DNA of 52,781 nucleotides, taken from the NCBI GenBank assembly GCA_003140835.1, contig PLLA01000086.1:1-52781 (forward strand). The letters are read 5' to 3'. Shown here piece by piece: positions 10,938 to 20,751 of this stretch; the stretch's first letter is position 1; the number at the start of each line of letters is the position of its first letter. Position numbers and translations under genes: made by a program. Source of the DNA: Candidatus Tumulicola scandinaviensis. Its GTDB lineage: Bacteria > Vulcanimicrobiota > Vulcanimicrobiia > Vulcanimicrobiales > Vulcanimicrobiaceae. The notes beneath the pieces are model-generated. The model was not told the DNA's origin, did no database searches, and saw only the letters and a list, made by a program, of their open reading frames with translations.

Positions 10938-12575
10938 ATGATCGCTGCCCGATTGTTCCGATTCAGCCTCGCGCTGCTTGCAGGTGCCATAGGCCTTACG
11001 GCGTGCAGTCGCGCACCGGCAACACACGGCGCCTTCCTCATCGCACAACAATGGGAGCCGCAATCCCTCAATCCAGCGCTCGAAAACGGTACCTCGTCGA
11101 CCGAGTGGTCGATGCTGATCTTCTCCTATTTGGTGAAGTACGACGACCGTGGCCGGTTGGTGCCGGACGTCGCGACCAACATACCGACGTTACGCAACGG
11201 GGGCATTAGCCCGGATGGCAAGACGATCGTCTATCACATTCGCAAAGGCATACGGTTTGCCGATGGAGCCGCGCTGACGGCCGCGGACTGCGCTTGGTCC
11301 ATCGAGGCGATCGACAACCCCGCCAACAACGTCCAAAGCCGCTTCGCATACGACGACGTCGCGCGCGCCGAAGCACCGACGCCGACGCTGCTCGTCCTGC
11401 ATCTCAAACGTCCGTTCCCACCCCTCATCACCGTCGTCGGGGCACCCCAAGGCTTCCCGATTCTGCCCAAACACGTACTGGCACGGTATCCGAACTTCAA
11501 TCAGGTCGACTTCAATGCGGCGCCGTTCGGCTCGGGACCATACCGTGTGGAGCGATGGCTGCGCAGCGACCGCGTCGAGCTGCGCGCCAATCCGTATTAC
11601 TGGAACGGACCGATCGCGATCCCGCGCATGACGATCCTGTTCGTGGCCAATCCGCAAACCGCGCTGAATCTTTTGCAAACGCACGAGATCGACGGCTATT
11701 TCGACGAACAAGACTACGCTAACTATCCGCGACTGATGGCCCTTCCCGGATACCGGGTAACGAGCACGCAGCAAAACGCCGTCGGTGCGATCATCTTCAA
11801 CACTCAGGATAGCGTTACGGCCGATGCCCGCGTGCGCCACGCACTTGCCGAAGCTATCGACATCCCAAGCCTCATTGCCAAAGCTTATCGCGGTGCGCTG
11901 TCCAGTCGTCACGCCGGCGCGGGCCTGTTTCTCTGGGCATTCGATCCCCGCGCCTATCCGGACGTGCCGTACGATCCCGCCCACGCTCGCCGGCTTCTCG
12001 ATGCCGCCGGGTGGCACGGCGGGCCGAACGGCGTTCGCACCAAAAACGGACGCCCGCTCGACCTGTTGCTGATCATCCAGGCCGCCACGCCCGGCGATGC
12101 GACCGTTGCCGACAACATCGTTCAATACGAGTCCGCCGTCGGCGCACGGGTGACGCTCAAGCAGTTCAATATCACCCAGTTCGTCGCGCCGGCAACGGAA
12201 AACGGGCCCGTTTATAGCGGCAAGTTCCAGATGGCGTTGTATTCGTTCGAAAACGGCGACGATCCCGACACCACCGATCAATTTGCGTGCGCCAACGTTC
12301 CGCCCGGCGGCTACAACAAGTCGCGCGTCTGCGAGCCCGCTATCGACGCCCTGCTGGCGCGAGGCCTCAGCACCTACGATCCCGTCAAAAGGGCCGCGAC
12401 CTACCGGCTGTTGCAAGCGGCGCTCTATCGCGAACTGCCGATCGCATTAATCTACCGCCGTACGCAGCTCAACGCGTTCTCCAATCGGCTGCACGGACAA
12501 ACGACGTCGCTCTCCGGCCCATTTTGGAACGTGAGCCGCTGGAGCGTGTCAGCGGGCTCTGAGATGCCGCGTTAG
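10938..12575 (+). CDS. Peptide ABC transporter substrate-binding lipoprotein (SBP_bac_5)
   Basis: Captures oligopeptides or similar solutes outside the membrane. The ATG at 10938 is preferred over an upstream frame start because it opens the signal peptide MIAARLFRFSLALLAGAIG, ending in the lipobox LTAC. The mature protein has the family hallmarks: WEPQSLNP near the start, DGKTIVYHIRKGIRFADG, PFGSGPYRV and the C-terminal PIALIYRR region. Length is normal for DppA/OppA. No permease or ATPase genes are adjacent, so it is an orphan receptor. Its 3' end overlaps the convergent S9 peptidase by 27 bases. Confidence 0.9.
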   Translation: MIAARLFRFSLALLAGAIGLTACSRAPATHGAFLIAQQWEPQSLNPALENGTSSTEWSMLIFSYLVKYDDRGRLVPDVATNIPTLRNGGISPDGKTIVYHIRKGIRFADGAALTAADCAWSIEAIDNPANNVQSRFAYDDVARAEAPTPTLLVLHLKRPFPPLITVVGAPQGFPILPKHVLARYPNFNQVDFNAAPFGSGPYRVERWLRSDRVELRANPYYWNGPIAIPRMTILFVANPQTALNLLQTHEIDGYFDEQDYANYPRLMALPGYRVTSTQQNAVGAIIFNTQDSVTADARVRHALAEAIDIPSLIAKAYRGALSSRHAGAGLFLWAFDPRAYPDVPYDPAHARRLLDAAGWHGGPNGVRTKNGRPLDLLLIIQAATPGDATVADNIVQYESAVGARVTLKQFNITQFVAPATENGPVYSGKFQMALYSFENGDDPDTTDQFACANVPPGGYNKSRVCEPAIDALLARGLSTYDPVKRAATYRLLQAALYRELPIALIYRRTQLNAFSNRLHGQTTSLSGPFWNVSRWSVSAGSEMPR

Positions 12576-14597
12576 GAAATCGACGGTGGCCTGGTCGGCT
12601 TGCAGCCACGACTGCCAGTGCAGAAAGCCGTGAATATCGTTCGGGATCACGATTTGCTCGTAGGGTACGTGTGCCAGCGTGAGCCGTTCGACTAAGTCGA
12701 CCATTTGGTGAAATGGAACGTTCCGATCGTCGTCCCCCTGAATCAACAGCACGGGCGAGCGCCACGTTGAAATGTATGCGTCGGGTGACGAGTACCAAGC
12801 CGTTTTCAAGAAGCGTTTCTTGTCGTAGGTCTGGTAACGTTTGGTTGCGGTTGAAAACCACTGCGGAAACATCGACCAGTCGTGAACGCCGTGAAAATCG
12901 ACCCCGGCTTTAAAGATATTGGAGTTCTTCGCCAACGCCATGGCCGTGAGATACCCGCCGTACGAGCCGCCCCATATGCCGATGCGGTTGCCGTCGACGC
13001 GCGGGTCGTCGCGAAGAAAGCGCGCACCCGCCAGTACGTCGGCGTATTCGCTCGCGCCCGCCGGCCCGGCTCGATCCGGGTATTGAAAGTCGTGGCCGTA
13101 AGCGATCCCCAAGCGGTAGTTCACCGACAGCACGATGAAACCGCGGCTGGCCAAGTATTGATTGGTCGCGTACGCATACGAGTAGTAGTCCATGTAGTGC
13201 CACGTCAGGAGCATCTGTCGCGATGGACCGCCGTGTACGAAAATCGCGGCGGGTTTCTTCGAATCTCCTCCGGGCGCATCGAAAATCTGGCCGTGCACGA
13301 GGGTGCCGTCGGATGCGCGAAACGAAACTTCCCGCGGCACGACCAGCGCCGATGCCGGAAAGTCTGCCGGGATCTGGTCGGCGTTGAGCGTCCGCCCATT
13401 AACGGCGATCGTCATCGGCGTGCGCGCACCGGCCTGCACGTAGGCAACGCCATCCGCCGTCGCCGCCGGCCACCACTCGCTATTTTCACCGCTCGTGACT
13501 TCGACCGGCGACCCTCCAGTGGCCGAAACGCGAAACACGTGCCGCCGATCGTCGTCGCCTTTGGACTTTCCGGCGTTGGCCGCGTAGTAGATGGTCTGCA
13601 AGTCGGGCGATACGGCCGCGTTTTCCACCATAAAGTTGCCGGGCGTCAGTGCGCCGGCCGGGCCGCCGCTTGCCGGCACCGCATAGAGATTCGGCCAGTT
13701 CGAGCGCTCGGAAATGAATGCCAGGCGGTTGCCGGCGATCCAGTGTAGTTGCGGACCGTTGATCCCGGGCAGCGAGTCGCGCAACCCCTTTCCGCTGCGC
13801 CAGGCTGCATGCCCCGCGCCGTTGCCGACGCTCGCGACCCAAATCGCCCACGGCTGCGCGTACTGCTTGAGCGGGTCCTGCGGCGGTCCGCCGTCGCCGC
13901 CGATGCGCACGAACGCAACGGACGTACCGTTCGGCGACCACTGAGGCGAAAAGTCGCGCGACGTTGACGGAGCGAGATATTGAATCGGAGTGACGTCGTC
14001 GCGGAAAATGCCGATGAACGAATGATCGTCGCGGTCGGATGTAAAGGCCAGCGCTTTTCCGTCGGGCGACCACTGGACGTCGCCGTCCTTCCCCTGATCG
14101 AAAAAGAGCGGTTTGGAGTCCTTGCTGCCGTCGATCGGACCGCTCCACACCGCTTGGCCGGGATCGTGAACGAAGGCGACCTGCGTGCCGTCGGGCGATA
14201 TCGCAGGCGCATCGCCGTCGCCGAGCACTTTCGGCGACTGGCCGGCGGCCGTCGATAGTGCGACTACCGTCATGTGTGGATCTTTTGGACTCGAGTCGGG
14301 ATCGGGCCACGGATGCTGGGGCCAGTTTGCGTCGTGATCACCTCCGCGAACGTAGACCACGAAGCTACCGCCTTTAGCGACGCTCAGGTTGGTAAGCTCC
14401 TGTCCATCGTCCGAGCCGGAGCTCCAGAGGCGTCGCGGCTGATAGTCGGGTGCGCGCGCAAACCACACGCTGCGGATACCGCTTTCGTTCAGAACGTACG
14501 CGACGGCCGAGCCGTCCGGACTCGCCGCCAACGCCATGGGCAACGGAAAACTCAAGACCTGGCGCAGTGAAAAGAGCAAACCCAACACGAGGTGCAT
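12549..14597 (-). CDS. S9-family prolyl oligopeptidase-like serine peptidase
   Basis: A 682-residue protein with an N-terminal beta-propeller, seen as repeated SPDG/SPNGT segments with DGKALAFTSDRDD-type turns, followed by a C-terminal alpha/beta-hydrolase. The catalytic triad is intact: Ser545 in GGSYGGY, Asp624 in GDDDRNVP and His656 in NDIHGF. A short hydrophobic N-terminus (MHLVLGLLFSLRQVLS) suggests export. It probably cleaves short peptides. The DUF2079 gene lies 10 bases upstream on the same strand, so they likely share a transcript. A second, distinct S9 peptidase is encoded at 16081. Confidence 0.92.
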   Translation of the reverse strand: MHLVLGLLFSLRQVLSFPLPMALAASPDGSAVAYVLNESGIRSVWFARAPDYQPRRLWSSGSDDGQELTNLSVAKGGSFVVYVRGGDHDANWPQHPWPDPDSSPKDPHMTVVALSTAAGQSPKVLGDGDAPAISPDGTQVAFVHDPGQAVWSGPIDGSKDSKPLFFDQGKDGDVQWSPDGKALAFTSDRDDHSFIGIFRDDVTPIQYLAPSTSRDFSPQWSPNGTSVAFVRIGGDGGPPQDPLKQYAQPWAIWVASVGNGAGHAAWRSGKGLRDSLPGINGPQLHWIAGNRLAFISERSNWPNLYAVPASGGPAGALTPGNFMVENAAVSPDLQTIYYAANAGKSKGDDDRRHVFRVSATGGSPVEVTSGENSEWWPAATADGVAYVQAGARTPMTIAVNGRTLNADQIPADFPASALVVPREVSFRASDGTLVHGQIFDAPGGDSKKPAAIFVHGGPSRQMLLTWHYMDYYSYAYATNQYLASRGFIVLSVNYRLGIAYGHDFQYPDRAGPAGASEYADVLAGARFLRDDPRVDGNRIGIWGGSYGGYLTAMALAKNSNIFKAGVDFHGVHDWSMFPQWFSTATKRYQTYDKKRFLKTAWYSSPDAYISTWRSPVLLIQGDDDRNVPFHQMVDLVERLTLAHVPYEQIVIPNDIHGFLHWQSWLQADQATVDFLTRHLRAR

Positions 14598-14607
14598 CCA
14601 ACGACTC

Positions 14608-15933
14608 CTACCGTTCGAGCAACGTCACGCCATCCTGGACGGCGACGACTTTGTAGGTTCCGCCGCTAACGTCGCGGCGAATCTGAGGGAATATGCGCTG
14701 CGTCCACGCGGTAGACGCGTACCGACCGTCGTACAGCACGTACTGCGGCTGCAAGCGCACTCCTATCGCCGCCTGCGGAAAGAATCCGAGGTGGGCGTAG
14801 ATTTCGTCGTACGTTCCCACGCTGGCGGTGGATGGGATGCGCTCGATGGCGGCGTTCGTCGCCGCATCCGCAGCATCGGGCAGGCGCAGGAAATGTCCGA
14901 GGTGGAGCGGGCTGAAGAATGCTAGCGTCAGCGTGCTCAGCACTAGGGCGGCACCGGCCCATCGGCGCCCTGCCACCGCGTTCTGCGATAAGAGCCGTGC
15001 CCCAGCGAGGACGAACGCGACTAACATGTAGGGAACCCAAACGGCCGCGTAATGCTGGCCCATGGTGTACATGAGCGGCTCGCGCGACGCCAACACTTCA
15101 AACAGGCCCGGCAGCGCAAGCACGATCGCGGGCGAACGCAATGGCAGAAACGCGAGCGGGACGAACGCCTCGAGCAGGTAGGTCACCCGTCCGCCGATTT
15201 CCGCAACCAGCGAGCGCGCCGGCGCGTAGCCGCTCCACGCGTAAAAATGACTCGGGACCCACACTCGCGTCGCCCCGGCGAGCGGTCGAACGATCGCAAA
15301 GTATCCCCAAAACACCGCCACCGACGCCACGATCGCCACGGCGCCGAACACCAGGCCCGCGCGCTCGCGCCGCCGGCCGAAATACACGCACGCCGCCGCA
15401 CCGAGAAACGTCATCGCGATCGCTTGATCCTCTTTAATCGAAAGAGCGAGGGCCAGCAGGACGCTCGCAATACCGAACCGGCGCGCGTCGAGTGCCCATA
15501 TCAGCCACGCGATCGTCGCCGGGAGGAATGCGGTTTCGTGAAAGTCGGTAAACGTCACGCCTTGGAGCGGCGGGTACAACAGCGCAATGCACGCCAACGC
15601 TGCTGCGCCCACATCGCCCGTTCGCTTGCGCGCGATCGCATACAGCGCGGGCGCTACCAACGCCGTCGCAACCGCTTGCAGCACGACCAGCACAAGCGCC
15701 GAACGCACGACCCACAGCAAGGGCGCACACAGATACAGAATGGGCGAAAAGTGGTACGCGAAGTGCGACGTGCCTTCAACGGTATTACCGAAGCCGTGAA
15801 ACGCGCTCGCGATCGTTTGCGTGAACAGCCCGAGATCGGCTCCCGAGTGGAACGTGACGTACCGGTCGGCGCCGAGCACGGCGAAGATCGCGGCATATGC
15901 AGCGGTCGCAAGCGCGACCAGTCGCGTCGGCAT
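14608..15933 (-). CDS. DUF2079 multi-spanning membrane protein
   Basis: A 441-residue integral membrane protein with about ten hydrophobic segments. The N-terminal half contains FHSGADLGLFTQTIASAFHG and GTSHFAYHFSPILYL, the conserved loop of DUF2079 proteins, which look like GT-C-fold glycosyltransferases. The C-terminal soluble part (SVGTYDEIYAHLGFFPQ) is also typical. Enzymatic activity for the family is not established. It is upstream of the S9 peptidase in a probable two-gene unit. The long open frame on the opposite strand is a GC-driven shadow. Confidence 0.8.
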   Translation of the reverse strand: MPTRLVALATAAYAAIFAVLGADRYVTFHSGADLGLFTQTIASAFHGFGNTVEGTSHFAYHFSPILYLCAPLLWVVRSALVLVVLQAVATALVAPALYAIARKRTGDVGAAALACIALLYPPLQGVTFTDFHETAFLPATIAWLIWALDARRFGIASVLLALALSIKEDQAIAMTFLGAAACVYFGRRRERAGLVFGAVAIVASVAVFWGYFAIVRPLAGATRVWVPSHFYAWSGYAPARSLVAEIGGRVTYLLEAFVPLAFLPLRSPAIVLALPGLFEVLASREPLMYTMGQHYAAVWVPYMLVAFVLAGARLLSQNAVAGRRWAGAALVLSTLTLAFFSPLHLGHFLRLPDAADAATNAAIERIPSTASVGTYDEIYAHLGFFPQAAIGVRLQPQYVLYDGRYASTAWTQRIFPQIRRDVSGGTYKVVAVQDGVTLLER

Positions 15934-15958
15934 GCCGGATCCTTCGCTGCGGAGCGCT

Positions 15959-16016
15959 TGTCATCCTGAGCAGAGCGTATGTCGTCCCGAGCGGAGGCGC
16001 GCAGCGCCGAAGTCGA
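15959..16016. repeat. Dispersed intergenic repeat (copy 1)
   Basis: Contains GTCATCCTGAGCAGAGC followed about 30 bases later by GCGCCGAAGTCGAA. The same head (GTCATCCTGAGCGGAGC) and GTCGAAG tail recur at 27792-27836 and 38671-38725. It lies in the divergent gap between the DUF2079 gene and an S9 peptidase. Such repeats are common in several phyla; function unknown. Confidence 0.6.
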
Positions 16017-16080
16017 AAAACGAAGGCCGCAGTCGAAGCACGAAAAGGCTCGGCCGGGCGACATTCGAACACGCCGTTCA

Positions 16081-18129
16081 ATGCGAACGTTTCTTGTTGC
16101 GCTCCTCCTAGCGATCGCGGCGCTCACCATACCGCCCGCAACCCTGTCGGCCCGCGTGTTAGAAATTGCCGATATGGCTCGCATCGTCGACCTCGAGGAG
16201 CCGGCGATTGCCTCCGACGGGCACCGCGTGGCGCTGATTGCCATCCGTCAGGACGTCCAACTCGCGACGTACGTGAACTCACTCGAAATTGTCGACGTGA
16301 CGACGGGAGCGACGCAGACCTTGATCCGCGGCCACGACGTTTCCGTGCCGCGCTGGTCGCCGGATGGCCGGCTACTCGCCTATCTCGCGCGTCCATCCGA
16401 GGGCGCGGTGCAGCAAGCATTCCTCCGCGCCGGCGATGGCACCACACAACAGTTGACGCACGCGCTCGGTGACGTCATCGACGTTGCGTGGAGTCCCGAT
16501 GGCGGTCGTATCGCCTTCGTGGCCACCGATCAGCCCGCAAATCACCTCGCACTCGCGCATCACCACGATTATTTCCTCGCCGGTAACAACGACTACACCG
16601 CAACCGCGCTCACCCCGCCCGCTCACCTGTGGGTCGTCTCCATTCGCGACCGCCGCGCGCACCGGCTCACGTCGGGCAGTTGGACGATCGCTCCGACCGA
16701 TCCCGGAGGAATTTTTTCACCCCAAATAAGCTGGACGCGCGACGGCCGGTCGATCGCCCTCACGCGCGTGGCGACGACCTTTGGTGGCGACGACGAAAAC
16801 TCGACGTTGTGGCAAATAGGCGCAACCGGCACCGGCTTGCATAAGCTCACCACGCATGCCAACGTCGAACTCAGCCCCGCCTATTCGCCGGATGGCACTC
16901 GCCTCGCGTACTGGTACCCGGTCGACGGCAACTTTTTGGCGGAGAACACCGTTCGAGTGCTAACGAACGGAGCCGATTCCGCCTTTATGCCGGCGTTCGA
17001 CCGCAACGTTGCGGGCTCGCTGTGGTTTCCCGATGGGCGGCACATGCTCGTCTGCGCCAGCGACCGTACGCAAGTCGTTGCGTGGGTCGTCGACGCGGCC
17101 GGAAATCGCCGTCCGTTTCCCCTGGGGCAACTCAACATCGTCTGCGACCCGTACTCGAGCTCCACGTTCGATGCCGGGATTGCGGCGAGCATTGCGCCCA
17201 ATGGCGGTGTCGCATTTCTGGCAACCGACGCACGACACGCTCGCGAACTCTACTATCTCGCCCCCGCAGCGCGGGAACCGCGTCGCGTCACGCACGTCAA
17301 CGATTTTCTCGCGAGCATTGCAATCGGTCGCATGAGCGCGTTCGATTGGCAGGGTCCCAACGGTTTTCTCGAAGACGGCGTCGTTACGTATCCGCCGTCC
17401 TTCGATTCTATCCGGGCTGCCAACCCCGCATCGAAGCTTCCGGTGGTGCTGCTGATTCACGGTGGCCCCGGGCTGTCGAACGCGCTCGAGTTCGCCTTCG
17501 CGCAGTGGCCGCTGGCGCAAATGCTCGCCTCTCGCGGCTACATCGTCTTTCAGCCCAACTACCGCGGCAGCGACAACCTCGGAAATGCGTATATGCTCGC
17601 CATCGTGGGTGATACCGCCGAAGGCCCGGGAAACGATGTCATGGCGGGATTGGCGGCGCTCGAAAAAATGCCGTACGTCGACGGCCAACGCATCGCGGTC
17701 TCCGGGTGGTCCTACGGCGGTCTGCTAACGACGTGGCTGATCGGCCACTATCACATGTGGCGCGCGGCCGTCTCGGGGGCTGCCGTCAACGATGAAACCG
17801 AAGAGTACAATCTCTCCATCTCAAACGTCCAGAACACGTACTATCTCGGCACCTCACCGTACGTCGGCGACGGCGCTCGGATCTATGCAGAGCAGTCGCC
17901 TATTACGTACTACAAGGACATCACCACGCCCACGCTGATTTGGGGAACGACGCAGGACCCGGTGGTCCCCATCCCGCTCTCGTACGCGCTATATCACGCT
18001 CTGACCGACAACCACGTCCCGGTTCGCTTTCTCGTCTTCCCGGCGGCCACCCACGGACCGAGCAACCCGGTCCAGACCGCCGATCTCACGCGCTTTTGGC
18101 TCGATTGGATCGATTCGCACGTTCGTTAG
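16081..18129 (+). CDS. Secreted S9-family prolyl oligopeptidase-like peptidase
   Basis: The ATG at 16081 starts a signal peptide (MRTFLVALLLAIAALTIPPA). The longer open frame from 15979 runs through a dispersed repeat and is not protein-like. The N-terminal propeller has WSPDGRLLAYLAR, WSPDGGRIAFVA and YSPDGTRLAYW blades. The C-terminal hydrolase has GWSYGG with Ser544, Asp626 in TQDPVVP and His658 in ATHGP, an intact triad. It probably degrades peptides in the envelope. Only distantly similar to the S9 gene at 12549. Confidence 0.92.
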   Translation: MRTFLVALLLAIAALTIPPATLSARVLEIADMARIVDLEEPAIASDGHRVALIAIRQDVQLATYVNSLEIVDVTTGATQTLIRGHDVSVPRWSPDGRLLAYLARPSEGAVQQAFLRAGDGTTQQLTHALGDVIDVAWSPDGGRIAFVATDQPANHLALAHHHDYFLAGNNDYTATALTPPAHLWVVSIRDRRAHRLTSGSWTIAPTDPGGIFSPQISWTRDGRSIALTRVATTFGGDDENSTLWQIGATGTGLHKLTTHANVELSPAYSPDGTRLAYWYPVDGNFLAENTVRVLTNGADSAFMPAFDRNVAGSLWFPDGRHMLVCASDRTQVVAWVVDAAGNRRPFPLGQLNIVCDPYSSSTFDAGIAASIAPNGGVAFLATDARHARELYYLAPAAREPRRVTHVNDFLASIAIGRMSAFDWQGPNGFLEDGVVTYPPSFDSIRAANPASKLPVVLLIHGGPGLSNALEFAFAQWPLAQMLASRGYIVFQPNYRGSDNLGNAYMLAIVGDTAEGPGNDVMAGLAALEKMPYVDGQRIAVSGWSYGGLLTTWLIGHYHMWRAAVSGAAVNDETEEYNLSISNVQNTYYLGTSPYVGDGARIYAEQSPITYYKDITTPTLIWGTTQDPVVPIPLSYALYHALTDNHVPVRFLVFPAATHGPSNPVQTADLTRFWLDWIDSHVR

Positions 18130-18172
18130 GCGCCGGCTCATCCGTTCGACGACCGCAAGCGTTACAAGGAAT

Positions 18173-18817
18173 ATGAAGCCATTTCTTACCGCCCTGCTCG
18201 CCTTCGTCCTGATCGGCGCCGGCCAAGTGCCCGCCAGCGCGGTCGCGTCCGCTCAAACCCAACGCGTCGTCCTCGCCGGGGGATGTTTCTGGGGCATGCA
18301 ACTGGTGTTCGAATCGCTCAAAGGCGTGCGTTCTGCGGTTGCCGGGTACGCGGGCGGAAACGCTGCGACCGCACACTACGAAATCGTCAGCACGGGCATG
18401 ACCGGGCACGCCGAGTCGGTCGAGATTACCTACGATCCATCGGTGATTACATTCAAACAGCTACTCGAGGTCTATTTCACGGTCGCCCACGATCCGACCG
18501 AGCGCAATCGCCAGGGTCCCGACGACGGAACGCAATATCGTTCGGAGATCTTCTATACGACCGCGGATCAGCGCGCTGCGGCCGCGGCGACGATCGCTCA
18601 ACTCGAGCGTACGCATGCGTACGCTTCGCCGATCGTCACCGAGCTGGCTCCACTGCGCGGATTTTATCCGGCCGAGAGCTACCATCAAGATTTTGCCGTG
18701 CACAATCCGGCCAACCCCTATATCGTCGCCAACGACCTTCCAAAACTTCGCGCACTCACGCAGAAATATCCGGCGCTGGTCAAGCCAAATGCAACGGCGT
18801 TTCTGGGCGGAACTTAG
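18173..18817 (+). CDS. msrA: Exported peptide methionine sulfoxide reductase A
   Basis: Reduces methionine-S-sulfoxide in damaged proteins. The catalytic motif GGCFWG places the nucleophilic Cys at residue 38, followed by GYAGG, GHAESVEITYDP and the downstream GTQYRSEIFY and YHQDF motifs. Unlike most cytoplasmic MsrA proteins it begins with a signal peptide (MKPFLTALLAFVLIGAG), so it probably repairs envelope proteins. No clear resolving Cys is seen near the C-terminus. It follows the S9 peptidase by 43 bases on the same strand and overlaps the convergent next gene by 4 bases. Confidence 0.95.
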   Translation: MKPFLTALLAFVLIGAGQVPASAVASAQTQRVVLAGGCFWGMQLVFESLKGVRSAVAGYAGGNAATAHYEIVSTGMTGHAESVEITYDPSVITFKQLLEVYFTVAHDPTERNRQGPDDGTQYRSEIFYTTADQRAAAAATIAQLERTHAYASPIVTELAPLRGFYPAESYHQDFAVHNPANPYIVANDLPKLRALTQKYPALVKPNATAFLGGT

Positions 18818-19704
18818 CTCGGCGCGTCGTCCACGTGCGTCGCATACGAACGCGGATCGAAATACCAGTCCGGAAGCGACGACGGGAATGCGATATCGTT
18901 GAAGTCGTAGTCGACGGTGGCGTCTTTGCCTAAGTACTCCGCATCGGCTTCAAGCGTCGGGGTACCGTGGATGTGCGTTACGACCGGCATATTGTTCATC
19001 CACCCCATGGTAACCGTGAACAGCATCGGGTAGACGTGCCGGTTATCTTCGTCGTAGAGCTTATCGGTCGCGACGACTTCCTGAAGCTCCAGCGTTTTGC
19101 TGTCGACGAATAGCTCGCGCAAGCGGTTGCGCTCGGGGTCGCGGCGCGCCTGCAGGGTGATATGCGTGAGGTTGCCTTGCGTTGCAATGGCGATGACCCG
19201 ATAGTCGAACTCACCCATCACGCTCACGCTGGCAATCACCGGGAGCGGGCTGCCGGTGGGTTCGGGTGTCGGCACGAACGTGCGCGGGTTGGTATGCGGG
19301 TGCTCGGGCGCGGGCTCGAACAGATCGGCGGTGGGCGGCCCTGGGTCCCACGGTTCGTTGAACGACGGCCGCAAAAATTCCAGCGTACCGCGGGCCGAGC
19401 CGCGATACACTTTGCGGCCGAGGGCTGCGCGATCGTACGTGCGGCACCAAATGTGATACGTGTAGCTGTTGACCAAATCCGGGTAGCCGTCATCGAGGGT
19501 CTGCTTACGAATCAACGTGTAGGTGACGTACGGCGGCGGGGGACGATGCGAGCGAAACTGCCGGCGGATCAAATACAGCAGCCGATCGGGCGACGGGAGC
19601 GGAACCGGCGTCGCCGCCGGGCTCGCGGCCGCACCGTTGGGAGATGAGGCGGCGGCGACGATGCCGAGGGCGACGACGAACGCCGCCGCGAGAAGCGATT
19701 TCAC
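18814..19704 (-). CDS. Secreted protein of unknown function
   Basis: A 296-residue protein with signal peptide MKSLLAAAFVVALGIVAAASS and a PTP-type Pro linker. The body contains YVTYTLIRKQTLDDG, YTYHIWCRTYDRAAL, a proline-rich insert (EPAPEHPHTNPRT) and a beta-rich C-terminal half with LRELFVDSKTLELQEV. The layout resembles outer-membrane lipoprotein-carrier-like (LolA/DUF2092) sheets, but I do not recognise a named family. Confidence 0.65.
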   Translation of the reverse strand: MKSLLAAAFVVALGIVAAASSPNGAAASPAATPVPLPSPDRLLYLIRRQFRSHRPPPPYVTYTLIRKQTLDDGYPDLVNSYTYHIWCRTYDRAALGRKVYRGSARGTLEFLRPSFNEPWDPGPPTADLFEPAPEHPHTNPRTFVPTPEPTGSPLPVIASVSVMGEFDYRVIAIATQGNLTHITLQARRDPERNRLRELFVDSKTLELQEVVATDKLYDEDNRHVYPMLFTVTMGWMNNMPVVTHIHGTPTLEADAEYLGKDATVDYDFNDIAFPSSLPDWYFDPRSYATHVDDAPS

Positions 19705-19758
19705 GAGGACGCTTTTGATGCGCCACCTCGACGTCTCCTGGCGGACCGATCTTGAAAG

Positions 19759-20751
19759 ATGGCCGGCGAACGTACCGAATCACGCAACGTGCCGAAGAAT
19801 TCGCGTGCCGGGCGTCGTCGTCAGCCGGCGATTTTTGCATTCGTTCTAGTAATTGCGGTGGCGGCGGCGGCTGGATGGTGGTTGCTGGCTCCTCGACCCA
19901 AGGGTCGACCGGTGCATCGCGTTGCAACGATTCCGGTACAACCCGCGGCGACGGAAACGCCGCTACCGGTTGAAACGGAATCCGCCTCACCTGCACCATC
20001 GACGACGCCCGCGGCGATTCCGACAGCAACCGACACCACGCCGCCGCCGCTTCCGCGCGTCTCGCCCGGCGTCCAGTCCGGCGCACCGCGGTTGGCGTTG
20101 ATCGTTGACGACTGCGGCCAATGGATCGATACCGAACGCGGGTTTCTCGCGCTCGACGTGCCTCTCACGCTCTCGGTGTTGCCCGACGTGCACTACACGG
20201 CCACGATCGCGCGCGAAGCGTCCGATGCCGGCAAAGGCGTGATGCTGCATCTGCCGATGGAAACGCTCTCCGGTCTCGATCCGGGTCCGGGGAAGGTGAC
20301 GACCGAGATGTCCGACGCGCAGATCGACGCGCAGGTCGAGGTTGATCTCTCGCAAGTACCGCTCGCTCGCGGGGTCAATAATCACGAGGGCAGCAAGGGC
20401 TCGGCCGACCCGCGCGTCATGCGCGACGTGATCGGCGTCCTCGCCAAGCACGGCGATCTGTTTTTCGTCGACTCGCGAACCAGCTCGGCTTCGGTCGGGG
20501 AACAGACCGCCCACGCGGCCGGCGTTCCGACGGCGGCACGCGACGTTTTCCTGGATAATCAGGCGTCGGTTGCATACACCGAAGCGCAACTGCGTGCGGC
20601 GGCAGAGATCGCCAAGCGTACGGGCAGCGCCATCGCCATCGGCCATCCGCGTCCAACGACGCTGGCCGCCGTCCGCGCGCTGATCCCCGAGTTACAGGCG
20701 GCCGGAATTCAGTTCGTGCTCGCGCAAGACCTCGTATCCGGAAAGCCCTGA
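19759..20751 (+). CDS. Divergent polysaccharide deacetylase family protein (YibQ/DUF610)
   Basis: A single N-terminal membrane anchor (IFAFVLVIAVAAAAGWWLL) is followed by a Thr/Pro-rich spacer to about residue 110. The catalytic-like domain then begins with RLALIVDDCGQW and continues with LSVLPDVHYT, LHLPMETLSG, GVNNHEGSKG and AIAIGHPRPTT, the hallmarks of PF04748. Family members sit in the envelope and may act on cell-wall glycans, though activity is poorly proven. The stop directly abuts the end of the convergent HxlR gene. Confidence 0.88.
   Translation: MAGERTESRNVPKNSRAGRRRQPAIFAFVLVIAVAAAAGWWLLAPRPKGRPVHRVATIPVQPAATETPLPVETESASPAPSTTPAAIPTATDTTPPPLPRVSPGVQSGAPRLALIVDDCGQWIDTERGFLALDVPLTLSVLPDVHYTATIAREASDAGKGVMLHLPMETLSGLDPGPGKVTTEMSDAQIDAQVEVDLSQVPLARGVNNHEGSKGSADPRVMRDVIGVLAKHGDLFFVDSRTSSASVGEQTAHAAGVPTAARDVFLDNQASVAYTEAQLRAAAEIAKRTGSAIAIGHPRPTTLAAVRALIPELQAAGIQFVLAQDLVSGKP

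Noticed and set aside
12882-13748. 288-codon plus-strand open frame
   Set aside because: Antisense to the S9 peptidase with an intact catalytic triad; composition is typical of reverse-frame translation.
15052-15969. 305-codon plus-strand open frame
   Set aside because: It is antisense to the DUF2079 gene, extremely Arg/His/Gln-rich and lacks any domain pattern. A GC-driven shadow.
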